Part shown: piece after piece, positions 53,131 to 64,000 of the stretch
Numbering within the stretch: the stretch's first letter is position 1
Layout of the letters: each line of letters begins with the position of its first letter
Assembly (NCBI GenBank): GCA_022316685.1
Contig: JAKJHU010000053.1
Span: forward strand, 2,845,636-2,909,635
DNA: 64,000 nucleotides
Reading direction: 5' to 3'
From: Progne subis subis
Taxonomy: Eukaryota > Chordata > Aves > Passeriformes > Hirundinidae
The notes under the pieces: generated by a model
What the model saw: only the letters and a program-made list of their open reading frames with translations
What the model was told of the DNA's origin: nothing
Databases searched by the model: none
Position numbers and translations under genes: made by a program

Positions 53131-56100
53131 AACCCTCCCCGCCTCAGAATTCCTCCACAGCTCCCTAAGCCAGGGATGTGGATGTGCCACTGTATGTGCA
53201 CATGTCTCCAGAGATGCTTCCGTGGTTGTATTACGAGAAAAATGCATTGTGCCCTTCCTCCATCTGTTTTTGTTAATTCTCATTCCTGACTGGGAGAAAC
53301 ACAGTGAGACTCTAAAAATGCTCAGAACATGGGGCTCCATCCAACCCCCTCCAGAAACTCCCAAGCTAGAATAGTGGTTTAGCTAATTTCACACTGATTT
53401 GAAACTGTGGTAGCAAGTACTATGTTTAAGTTGTAGCTGATGTTAGCGTAATTCCCCTCAACAGTTTTGCATGAATAAAAAAAAAAAATCCCCTTCTTAA
53501 AATTGCATCTCTCTTTGCTGATGACAACTTGTTTTTATTTATTTACATAACTTTAGGCACAGGACTAAATGAAAATTGACACTGCAGTGTCAATAGTGTC
53601 CTAGCTACAGGAAGGAAAGAGGAGGAGGAGAAAGAGAAGGATGGAAGAGAGGACCTTTGGGTGAGAAGAATGTAAGAGTGAGGGGAGTATCAGTCTATGT
53701 CATGTAGCCTGTTATAAAACAGTCACTGACTTCTATTTTACCCCAATTTCACCACCTTTTTGCATCTTCTGAGCTGCTACCATGGCTTGTTTGTGGGTTC
53801 CTCTGCACCTGACCCTCCCCAGCAACACTGCAGCTTCTCATCCCACAGCAGCACACAGCAGCAAAGCAAACGGGAGAAAGCCAAACAGCTCAGGCAACTT
53901 GAACACAGCACAGCAACAGACTAACAAAAAGCAGCGAAGCCAAAAGTGCATGAATAATAAAACTGAGGGAAAAAACCCAGTAGAGCCACTCAGAAATTGT
54001 GAACTGCCAGACAAGCTCACTTGGAGAAAGCGTAAGAGGCAGGTTCAGGGAAGAGCAATATCCGTAACACAACACAGTGCCAGTATTTTTTTCCCCTCTA
54101 TTTATAACGACAAGTTAAAAGGGGCTGGAATAGAACAAAACATGGAAGATTTTCATAGGAAAAATCAGGACACCGTGCCAAGGATGGCTGCCCTGAACTC
54201 AAGTCATCCGTGAACTCACATTTGTAGGCACTTAAAACCTAGCATGATCATTAACAAGCTAATAAGAACCACCAGCTAAAGGAACATAACCTGGATTCAC
54301 TAATGTGTTTCATTCTGAATGATGAAAGGGCAAAAGCATCCAGACACTGAGTTGCTGCAGCTAAAAGAGACTAACAAAAGATGCTGTGACACACACTGTC
54401 TACCACCCTACCTTTTCCATACCTGTACAAATGCTGCTACATCAAAGTGGCCTCCATCCTATTCCCAGTCTGTCTTGTGCTCTCCTCACTGTTCAAAAAG
54501 CACAGTAATTTCATAAATGCTACAACATCCTACAGAAAAATGGACTGCAACGATCACTGTACAGCTCAGCTCAAGAATTTCCTTTGTCCCTCTGCACAGA
54601 ACCATTGAACCACTGAGCTTCACAACCAGCCCACTGTTCTTAGGAAATCAGCAGCTTCAAGGGAACAAGGCAGCCTTAAGGGTGTGGGATCTGCAAGGCC
54701 ATCTCTTGACTCATGACTGTTTTTCATTCACCAGGGTTTGAGGAGATATAGGTAGTCCCTATTTGGCAGCTCATGGCAACCTTGAACTCTGTAGTGGTTT
54801 TGCTTTAGTTGGCAGCATACAGGGACAAACCTGTTTATGCCCTCCCTCTGAAATGATCTTACGAGTTTCAGATCCACTTTTATGCTGGTTGTATCACATA
54901 TTTCAGCAAAGAGCATGGTTTCATCACACGGCAGATCTGCTCTATTTTTTCCACAGCAAGACGTGTAGTCACCTGAACAAATCTTTTCACCAGATCTTTC
55001 TGGGGAACTGATGATGAATACAAATTTGGGTAACTACAAAGAGGTAAGCTGTAGAGAGCTTTTGAATGTTTACAAGCTGATCCAGATCTGTGACATTCAG
55101 AAACTACGTAAAACCACCTTCACTTTTTTCAACTTTCCATGCAACACGCTTGCTACAAACTGTTTGCATAAACTATTTCATAGATCTTAAATTTATTTAA
55201 GAAAGCACCTCTGCCAGCACCTTTCTTCCAGCCCAGGTTACACTCCCTGCAGCTCTGTTCCCAAGAGGACATGCACTGAGTCCTGTTAAAGCCTGGCCAT
55301 GGAGCATACAGCCCATTTCAGCACGGTCAGAGGAAAGGCTCCTGCCCACTGAGGGGAGCAATCCTGCTCTCCTAAGAACTGGCTTGTGGTCTCCCAGCCT
55401 CTCAGAAGAGAAGGCCTTCCTATTCATGTGCCTGTGCTGCCGGCAGTGAAACCATGCAGACAGAGCTGGCACGGCTCCTGATGACCTTGGAGATGCGGCT
55501 CCTCAGCATCAGGTGGAAAAGTACGAGATCAGACAAGGAGAACAGAAAGGGAACAAGAGGTTCCAGAGGGCTCTTCTGCCTCTGAGTCTTGTTACTGTTG
55601 ACTCCTTTACTGTGATTAACTCCTTGACATCCTCCTCCTGTGACAAGTGGGGGAGGACAGATTGAACTTGGTGATTAATTTATAAGCGAATTGCCTCCTT
55701 CCCTTTCAAAGCTCGCCCCCACTGATGATCTTCATGATTTAGCACTACCTCATGAGAGGGTTTACAGCCTGATACAGGTTTGGCAGTTGTCACTTCACCA
55801 CCGAGAAACTGCGTTTGGGACATTGTACATTCCTTCCACAGATCTGGTAGTAATAGAGTTTGTAACCTTCAGCCCACCCCACAAGCCCTGTATGAGGAAA
55901 AGAAATCCTCTCCTCCTCAACCTCTTGCTCAAATGACAGTAATTAGGAATCTCATCACTAGACCTGCAGAGGGAGGGGACATTCATGGTAATTGGAGACA
56001 TTCTATGAAGCCACACTGTGCTTATAAAAAAAAAAAGAAGAGTAAAACCACACACAGAAGAAACCAGCCCCCTTCCCCCAACCTGGCTGGCATTTCCTGA

Positions 56101-56359
56101 ATAAACTGCCTTTTTTCAGGCACATCGTGTGCTTTTTAATACTGGAGCCTACTGGAAGGACTCCTGCAGCCCGATTAAGTGTAATGCAGTGTAAAAAAAT
56201 AGGAAGGAGGGGGAAAACCCTTGGAAAGGCAATCGAAGTGAAAAATCTATCAACAGCACGGGGGCTGCAGTGGAGCCAGGAGTCCTGTTCTGAACATGCT
56301 CCAACTTCCCAGTCATTTGCTCCGCCGGACACTCCGGGGACCCCAGCACAGCAAACTAC

Positions 56360-56470
56360 AATTTCTAGTAAATATATCCCAGGGACACAATTAGTTTTTC
56401 AGCTGGGGGCATGATAAATTGGTCATGCATAATTCAAGGCCGGCACAGGCTGAGTATAAACTGCTCGGTG
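56360..56470. promoter_or_regulatory. Candidate regulatory element with homeodomain-type sites
   Basis: ACAATTAG (56387-56394), GATAAATTGGTCATGCATAA (56413-56432) and GAGTATAAACTG lie in one repeat-free block followed by GC-rich sequence. The texture suggests a developmental element, but conservation was not tested. Confidence 0.25.
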
Positions 56471-56798
56471 GCAGCTTCCAGCTCCCTGACAGGAGAATGC
56501 AAATGCGCTGCTGGCGCAGGGGCTGCCGGACCCGCTGCTGGCTGCTGCACCTCCCGGCCTGCTCCCCTGCCCAAGGACCTCTCCAGCCCTTCCTCCTGTG
56601 CATCTCTGGGTGATTTTAATTTCACAGCGATGTATCCATCACTGTCCGATGGCCTTTTGGGACCCAGTGCACATTGTTATCGCAACAAATACCGCTCTCC
56701 GCTCGATCTACTCTGTTTTTTCCATATGCAGACACAAGAGAATGGTTTTGGCACAGAAAGAGGCCGAGGGACTGTGTGGTCTATTGTCAGCATTAGAT

Positions 56799-56865
56799 GG
56801 CCTGGGGCAAGTAATTTCCAATCTGCTTCAGTGTTCCCATCTACACAATGGAGATAATTCCAGCC
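56799..56865 (+). mobile_element. MIR SINE core remnant
   Basis: GGCCTGGGGCAAGTAATTTC followed by TTCAGTGTTCCCATCTACAC and AATGGAGATAATTCCAG follows the forward MIR core (ACCTTGGGCAAGTCACTTAA, CTCAGTTTCCTCATCTGTAA, AATGGGGATAATAATAG). It is the clearest of the MIR-like fragments here. Confidence 0.7.
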
Positions 56866-58841
56866 CAACTGCAGAGTTAGCAAGACACGCTCACTTTGGA
56901 GTCTGATAAAGGCCTGAGAGGTGGCTGAGGACGTGCAGCCTGCCCAAACAACAGTGTCAAGTTCTCTGAGCTTATTTTAGATATCTAAATAAATACATCT
57001 GCCTGCTCAAAGCAGGAGAACAAGAGAACCTGCTGCTTCGTGGAAGCTGGCTTAGTGATATGTGAAGTGAAAACTCCAAGGAAACTTTAGAAAGCCCTCA
57101 AAATTATGTCCTTAAGTTTCTCAGTGTGTTCCAGTACACACCGGAAAATTCTGCTAGAAAAATCGTTACATGTACATTCTCAGATACAGCCATGTAACTG
57201 AAGGCTGACAAGACACGTTTCACCAGCTGCAGTTCTCCTATCTACCAAAACCACAAAACCACTTCTCTGGATCCATTGCCATTTCCTGCCATTTTAAGTC
57301 CAGTTTGTGGGAAACATTTTCAAAAAGCTGGACTGAAATGGAATGGGGCATTAATAAAGAAAACTTTTGTTTAATTTTGGCTGTCTATCTGCAAATACAA
57401 AAGCCTTTAATTTCATGGTCAGTGCCACATACCCAAATAGGTGAGCTTGATTTGCCTAATAGCGAAAATAATCCAATATTTTGACAGAAATACACTTTGG
57501 TGTTTTTTCTGAGCATGACTCTCTTGCATGGAGCTAGGTTTTCCCTTAATGAGATGAAATAAAATCCAAGCAGTGTTACAGAGGGTACAAATCCAGGGAG
57601 ATGTTAACCAGGATTAAGACTGAACATCCTCATCAACTTCAGTCACACAATTCTGACAGTGCTCCACGTAACCCTATTATTGAGTCCAGGAAAAAACTCA
57701 AACAGTAACAGCAAGGATACTTTTTCCTTCCAATTTAGTTTTAAACAATTAATTCTTATCCAAGGGGTCAGGACCCTTTTGGCAAGACCACCACAGAGGA
57801 AATCTCAATCCTCAGTTCACTGCAACCCTACTTTGAGAGGGCCAATGCCCTCTGTCATCACTGTAATGGATGCTCTCCAAGCTCTTGTGACCAAACAACA
57901 TGCCACCTTCTGACAACCTTTGTGGAGAAGGTAAGAAGTGTAATATAGCTAACCATTTCACTCAGTTTCACTCCTCCTAACCAAACTAGCGTGCACCTGT
58001 GTGCACATATACACACATAATTATCTGAAAAACTGATACAAAATTAAGTAGGCCAGACAAAATTTCATTTTGGACTAGATTAACCAAATTAGTGCTTCAG
58101 AAATAAACTACATATTTAACTGAATTTGCAGAGTTTTGTATGATTCAGCAAGTCTGTCTTGTGTGGACACCTTCACCCCAGAAAGAGATCCTTCAATGAC
58201 AAACCATTTATGAGGCTGAATTATAGGGATGATGGTGATGGTGCCCCTGAGGCTGAGACATTTGCAGGACTGAATCTGAAGACTAGATTTTGTTTCCAGA
58301 AGGTTTTTTTAGTCACAAAGAATATGAAGCTCTGACAGTTTCTGATGTTTGCCAGCAGACTTTTGAGGAGCTAGTGAGTGCAACAACAACAATTTCACCA
58401 ACAACTTCAAGTGATGCCAAACTAAATTCTGGGCTGGAGCATAAGCCATTACAGAGCAGGAGCTGAGGATGAACTGAGGCATCAAATCACTCACTCTTGG
58501 TAAGAACAACACTTCCTCCAAGACACCAAGCCCCTTCCTTTCCCAATTAAACAAAAAAAATATACAAACCTTTTAGAATTTAAAGAGTGTTTCAAAGGTC
58601 AGCTCTGTTCACATCAGTCCACAGGGATTACATTACAAAAAACTCCACTATGAACAGAATTTTTTTACTTAGTGAAAACAGCAGGGACAAAACAGTGCTA
58701 ATGAGAATTATTCTTTTTATGCACATTGGTAATCTTTTTATCTTCACACATGAAAGTCTTCTCCATTAAGACAAAATTTCCTGGCACACATGGCACACTA
58801 ATTGTTGTCCCAGCTATAAGGGCTGTCCACCCCACAATAAC

Positions 58842-58974
58842 TCATAGAAACATAGAATGGTTTGGGTTGGAAGGGACTTGAAAGCCCATTTAGTTCCAGC
58901 CCCTTTGCCATGGGCAGGGACATCTTCCACTAGAACACCTTGTTTCAAAGCCCCATCCAGCCTGGCCTTGAACA
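58842..58974 (-). mobile_element. CR1 LINE, 3'-end fragment
   Basis: The sequence runs from TCATAGAAACATAGAATGG through GGTTGGAAGGGACTTGAAAG, CCATGGGCAGGGACATCTTC and AAAGCCCCATCCAGCCTGGC, which is the reverse complement of the avian CR1 3' end. The ATAGAAACATAGAATGG end is the diagnostic short-repeat tail, so the element is transcribed on the minus strand. About 130 nt remain and no coding part is present. Confidence 0.95.
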
Positions 58975-59879
58975 ATTAATTACACCTGTGGAAAAAATCT
59001 GTGCTCTCAGCTGGACAAGGTCTAAAAGGGAGTAAGGAGGAAGCCTTGAGGTGCCACAGCAGCACAATACTCCTCTGGGATAACCACTGCAGAAGACTGT
59101 CCATAAATTGGTGATGCATGGAGAAGCAATTCCTGCGTAGTTACCGTGCTGCAGACAGAATTCCGGATTTCATCTACACAGCGCGTATCTACAACACACA
59201 GTAAACGGAGCCTCCCAGGTATTTACAAGGCTAGAAAATTAAAACTGCAGTTTGGTCCAAAATACTAAAAAACCCTTGGTAGTTCCATGGAGCTAAGAGG
59301 CTCTGAGAGAGGCTGAACCAGCAATTCCTCCCCGAGCTTCCACTGGAAAAAGATTAGAAGAACATTACATATAATATACCCATATGCTTTGTTTTGCCTG
59401 GTTTTTGTTCTGCCTTTTAAGAAACTTCCCCTCCAGAATATTAAAAGTAACAAATTTTAAAATTTTTTTTAACAAACACTAACCTCAGATCATTAGCCAA
59501 CCTGGCAACAGACCAGAGAAAATTTATAGCCGACGTGCAACATCAGCTTTCATCCAGAAATGCTAATTTCAGTAAAATGAATAGTGTGTGGGCTTTTCAT
59601 ACTGCTTTGCATTTGGCTCCTCACAGCCCTGTTTAAAGCCTGGGAACCGGCCATATAGTTAAACTGCACAGATGTTCAACAATCTGTACTTGTGTTAATT
59701 ACCCTAATGTGAGCAGAAACTCAACAGATCCCTGCTAATGAAGGAGAAAGTTTTCCAGTGTGACTACCGTATGTTTCATTGTCACTGTATTACCAAGCCT
59801 CTCCCCCTCCTTCCCCTGCCCCCCCAGCTCCCATTCTCTCCAGCTCCTTTGCATTCACATCACCCTCCTACCTCAGCAT

Positions 59880-59985
59880 GCATGAATTGGACCAACTAAT
59901 GACTGTGTATTCGCAACATGGCAGACACCATTAGGCTGATCGGAGGTGCGGCTGCTGAATTTTAACAGGCAATTTTAAACAAGGT
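59880..59985. promoter_or_regulatory. Candidate regulatory element with paired ATTA/TAAT cores
   Basis: GAATTGGACCAACTAATGAC (59884-59903), ACACCATTAGGCTGATCGG (about 59925-59943) and CAGGCAATTTTAAAC lie in a compact repeat-free block. The opposed CTAATGA and CCATTAG cores are typical of homeodomain sites. Inference only. Confidence 0.28.
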
Positions 59986-60215
59986 AAGAAAAACAGATTC
60001 ATCACGCTCCTGATTCTCTCATCCCCACCCATCTGCCATTCTTCTGCCCTTGCCACAGCTCAGAAACACTCGCGAAGTGCAAACACACTTCCCCCTCCAT
60101 AAAACGCGGCGGCGTAAAAAGCAATGCAAATAGATGTTGCTGGGCAATCACTGGGGACGGGAGCCCAGAGCCGGGTGCATCCGGGAGGACAGGCTAACGA
60201 GGCGGCTCAGGAGGA

Positions 60216-60289
60216 GGAAGGCTGGGAGCGTGGGCTGGCAGGGAGCAGCACAGGAAGGCTCTGGGAGCGTGGGCTGGCAGGGAGCAGCA
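60216..60289. repeat. Tandem duplication, two copies of about 36 bp, GC-rich
   Basis: GGAAGGCTGGGAGCGTGGGC through GGCAGGGAGCAGCA (60216-60250) is repeated as GGAAGGCTCTGGGAGCGTGG through GGCAGGGAGCAGCA (60253-60289), differing by a 2-base insertion. It lies in a GC-rich stretch with overlapping open frames that show no recognisable domain. Confidence 0.95.
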
Positions 60290-63200
60290 TGCTCTGCCTC
60301 GGTGGGCACAGGCAGCGGAACGGGCTGCGGCTGTTCCCCCGTCAAGGAGCGAGAGCTGCCGGGTTGCGCTGTGGGAGCACCGAGGAGAACGTTCAGCTGC
60401 ACACAGGAGGTTGGACAGGGTTCTAAAGGACACTGTGAGAAGGGTACGGCAATGCTCAAGTGATCAGTGCTGCCAGTAGCAATGAGCCAATACTGCTGTG
60501 CAACTTAACCCAGCATTAAAACATACTCGACCTCTGAAGAACTGCCTTTCCCACTGAGGATCTCACTTTCTCTTCCAGCGTCTGTCCCCTTCGCTCCCTG
60601 CTGCCAATCATCACCTCCGGCCACTTCCCTCAAAGCAATCTGCTCAGCAAGCAGCTGGCAAAGGGGGCTGGGGAAGGGTAACTGACTTGCCCCAGTAAGC
60701 CCCAGGTAACCTCTGAACGATACCAGACCCGGCCTGAGCAAGAGTTCACATCTCCCAGGTGCCATCACTCCACAGTCAGGCCAGTCTGCACCAGCACACT
60801 GTATTACAATGACCCTCACGGGAACAAATGAACTCGCCGTGCTTGACCTGACTGGCAGGCTCCCACCACAGAGGAATGGAGGGAGGCAGTCAACTTTGCT
60901 CATTTATTAGATCCACCCTGCTAGGTCAGCCTCTTTGTTGTTCACAGAGCCAACAACCGCAGGCTCAGAGATGGGGCAGCAGCTGCCTTCCAGAGAACTC
61001 AGCACGTTTCACCCACACCGTTCCACCCCTCCGCTCAGGACCGGGCACTCGCTGCCAGCTCTCCACCCGACAAAGCTTGAGTTCCCTCTCAAAAACCTTG
61101 TTCTTCATGAATTGAGGAGAGATGGAGGGGAAATGTCACACAAAAAGGTGGGGAGGGGATCCAACATAACCCAGAAAGAGTTGAAAATTATTTAGAGAGC
61201 ACTTGGCTCTTTTCTCCTACCTCTTCATCATTAGCACTGGAAGCAACACAGCTGTCTAATGGCAACTTCAGACACCCATGGGCCAGCAAAGCGACATTTT
61301 CCACACTTAAATAACACTGAGCTGATTTAATTACTGCACTTAATAGTAACAAAAGATGTCTCAATTTAATCTTCAAATGGCCCTCCAAGATCAAAACACA
61401 GCTGGCTGGATAACAAGATGGCCTAGGCCAGCAAACAAGTAGGTCCAATTTGTTCAAGAGCCGCATCCACTCCTCGGTATGAAAGGCCAAGGAACACTTG
61501 TGTGTCGAACGCATCAAAGGAAGCAGCGCTCCCATCGCCCCCTCCCCTCCCCGCCCGACTTTTGTTACAGAGAGGAAAAACAAAAAGGCAGCTGATTCAC
61601 GGGTAAAGAAATGCAATACGATAAAAGAACAAATGATGATGTTTGGGAGAGAAAGAAAAGAAGTAAGAACCAAGATTTAACAGGTTTTGCTTTTATAATC
61701 CTTCAGAATGACTAGGAACGAATGAATCAGATCAAAATCACATGGAGACAAAGGAAGGACTCTAACTCTTACATTTTTCTTTCCATACTGGACAGAAGGA
61801 GATGGCTCATTAAGGAAAGCCCTCAAGACAGAGCTACACTGAGGAACAACCAAGCTTCTTTTCTGGGCAAGAAAAGTAGGGGAAAAATTAACCATTTACT
61901 TCTAATGTTCTCCACTTGTCCATACTAGGCTGTGATTGTTAGTTTTTTCAAACTGTTCTCTGAAATGTGCCTCTTGAGCAGCTTTCAATGCATACACCTG
62001 CTGACACAACAGCCAGGCCTCTCCAGGCACCTTCAAGAAGATTTCAAGCTTTCGCACATTCCAATACAGCTAAACATGGAAAAGTTACAGCCAGTCTTTC
62101 TGCCATCCCAAGTGGGAGGGAAGTGTAAATAAGCTCTCCTGATGTACCTGGGATGCTGCTTTCCAGCTCCCCCTTCCAACTACTGGCAGCAACATGAGTG
62201 ACACATAGCTCACATTTCTGACTTTATTTTACTAGCATTAATTAAGAACAAGTTTACCATAAACTAGGTTGTTGAGCTTTATGGGGTTACCCTGGATGAA
62301 CAGTGGTCTGTGGGATGTTGTTGCTGAAAGCTTAGGAAGTTTTCTGTAGCAATTTTTCCTTAACTTTTTCTCCATCTGATGGAGAACTAGGATGAGGTAA
62401 CTAAAGTGTGCCAATTACCTTGGAGCCTTGGATCATGTTTCTGGGGAATATGGTTTCTTTGGGTTTTGTTTTTCATTAAATACAGAGCTTATTCCACCAA
62501 CAGCAGTTCCTAAGCAACAGATGATGTCATTGGCCACTGCACCATGTGTGTGGAAGATTGGGGACACAGGGAAATTCCCTGCAACTCTGGTAACTCCCCC
62601 CTCCTCTCCCTGGACTGTGACATGACAGAGGAAGATAATATCCACGTTCACAACAATCAGAGCCACACAAACCACTGGTTTGCTCAAAGACGCGGGCAGG
62701 GATGAGACATCTGATCAGAGTCACTGAAGTGGGAGGCGCTGGGAGAGGTCCTGTGGCTCCGTCTCCTCCTCAACAGAGCTAAATCTATGTTCAAGTGGGT
62801 TTTAAAAGGCCCTGGTTATCTGAGTACACATGCAAATTTCAGACTAATTCCCTCATTGTTTATTTAAGTACCTTTCTTTCCCAGTGACTTTGACCCAGGA
62901 TAGACCTGTATTTTCAAAACCCCATTATTTTGCAATAAACTGCTGAAGAAATACTCATTGCTTCAATTTACAACCTCCCTACTGATCTGTGTTCAAGTTC
63001 AGGGACTGAACCTTCATACTTCAAACTAGCTGGGTTCAGACATGTGAATGGCAAGCATGAATAAAATTTCTCATCTCTCTGCCCAATTGGTTTCATTTAA
63101 GCACGACTGAACCTCATCTTAAAGCCACTTTCTCAATCAGTTTAAGTTCTAGATCAGTAACAAGAGATCTCAAGGAGGCACTCGCTGCTGAAGCTCGAGC

Positions 63201-63402
63201 AAGTGCATGTTTCCAGTTTGCATGTTTGTTTAAGTAAGTGACAAAGATGGAGGGACCAAAAGCAATTCCCTTAACTAGAATTCACAAGTGCAACCAAGTA
63301 GAAAATCTCCTGCCTGCCTGTGAGGAGGGAGTCAGACTTTCTCAAAGGCTGAAAGACGGCTCTGCTCAATGCCTGGCAGCGTGTACAAAGCGCCAAGTGT
63401 GG

Positions 63403-63464
63403 AATCCTGACCCCGCTGAAGTCAGCAGCAAAATTCCCAGAGATTTCCTCAGGGCCAGGATGTT
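63403..63464. repeat. Probable old amniote interspersed repeat (GACCCC...GAAGTCA...GGGCCAGGAT signature)
   Basis: TCCTGACCCCGCTGAAGTCA followed by AAAATTCCCAGAGATTTCCT and CAGGGCCAGGAT resembles a widespread old repeat of sauropsid genomes in which the middle part often reads CCCATTGACTTC. I cannot name the family. Confidence 0.4.
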
Positions 63465-64000
63465 CAAACCTGCTCAGACAATTCATAAACCACCATACCA
63501 TTTCAAGGGCACACCTTTGCATGAGATTCCCAAGGGCCTTTTGAGTTTTGACTTAAATGCCTGGATTATTTTTACAATTCCAGTTATGGGTTCTTTGTTT
63601 GCAGGGAGTTAAGCAATACAAAGAACAGAGCAAGAGAACAATGAAGGTATTACCATGCATGATTAGCCTTAAAAAAAATTCTTTTTCTTTTCATGAAGTT
63701 ATAGATCCAATTTCAGTCTTTATTATCACTTTGCCATGTGAGAAAGTGGTTCTTAATTTTAATAAAGGAAGGGAGCTTCATATTTCAACAAGAGCTCAAA
63801 TGCTTCCTGCAATACAGGAGGTGGAAAGCTCTTTTGCTAACAGTTACCACAGGCCAGATTTAGGGATGGAAAGGGAAATAATCTGCCCACACCGAGTAAA
63901 TAAACCCTGTCTAGGACATACCTAACAGTGGGCAGTAGCCCAATAACATCTTGTCTGATGAGATCATTTCTGCCCCCTCCATTTTAAGGGAAACTAAGAG

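Larger units (their letters stand above)
53131..64000 (-). other. Long FBRSL1 intron, last part
   Basis: No exon was recognised up to the right edge. Contents listed separately are the blocks at 56.4 and 59.9 kb, the MIR remnant at 56.8 kb, the CR1 fragment at 58.9 kb, the tandem duplication at 60.2 kb and an old repeat fragment at 63.4 kb. A purine-rich tract lies near 53607-53660. Open frames of up to 161 codons (61188-61673, minus strand) have no recognisable product. Nothing specific is seen between 53.7 and 56.3 kb. Confidence 0.5.

Noticed and set aside
52834..53364. 176-codon minus-strand frame, the longest on the gene's strand outside the GC-rich 23 kb patch.
   Set aside because: It crosses a CpG-rich, stop-poor block, has no recognisable domain and does not resemble AUTS2-family upstream exons.
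60685..60750. AGGGTAACTGACTTGCCCCA, resembling reverse MIR.
   Set aside because: The match fades after about 20 bases; possible but too weak to list as a feature.

Overview
The window looks like nuclear DNA from a bird. Two 5'-truncated fragments carry the 3' ends of CR1 retrotransposons in their avian form, near 2.8 kb and 58.9 kb. Recognisable repeats are otherwise very sparse, and there are no bacterial-style genes, RNA operons or CRISPR arrays. I cannot name the species.

The only protein-coding gene I can support lies on the minus strand in the first 3.7 kb. Two adjacent exons (3251-3647, then 1429-1682 in transcription order) have good splice sites and compatible phases. They encode a proline-, glutamine- and serine-rich stretch that aligns with the middle proline-rich region of AUTS2 but is clearly diverged from it. 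The best reading is the AUTS2 paralogue FBRSL1 (fibrosin-like 1). Proteins of this family belong to variant Polycomb repressive complex 1 assemblies with PCGF3/PCGF5 and casein kinase 2 and act in neural development. The next downstream exon is not in the window, and I found no upstream exon up to 64,000. In AUTS2 a compact 3' exon cluster is preceded by very long introns, so 3648-64000 is most simply read as one long upstream intron of FBRSL1.

That intron is mostly single-copy DNA. It holds several blocks that look like candidate regulatory elements: homeodomain-type TAAT/ATTA cores, an octamer motif, a TCF/LEF motif, and small CpG-dense patches beside AT-rich sequence (about 27.2, 28.7, 29.3, 32.3, 33.2, 38.4, 52.6-53.1, 56.4 and 59.9 kb). 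It also holds MIR-like SINE remnants (27.3, 33.1 and 56.8 kb), a possible L2 tail (41.8 kb), two fragments of an older amniote repeat, a Z-DNA-prone CA/GT tract, two perfect 11-bp hairpins, two tandem duplications, two G-quadruplex-prone tracts and a 47-base A tract. The A tract ends a segment flanked by a near-perfect 15-bp direct repeat, a pattern that suggests poly(A)-type retroposition.

Many open frames of 60-222 codons occur on both strands. None has a recognisable domain or convincing splice context, so they are treated as chance. I see no previously undescribed gene system. The best leads are the candidate retroposed segment at 40 kb, the two perfect hairpins, and the regulatory-looking blocks, one of which adjoins a MIR relic.
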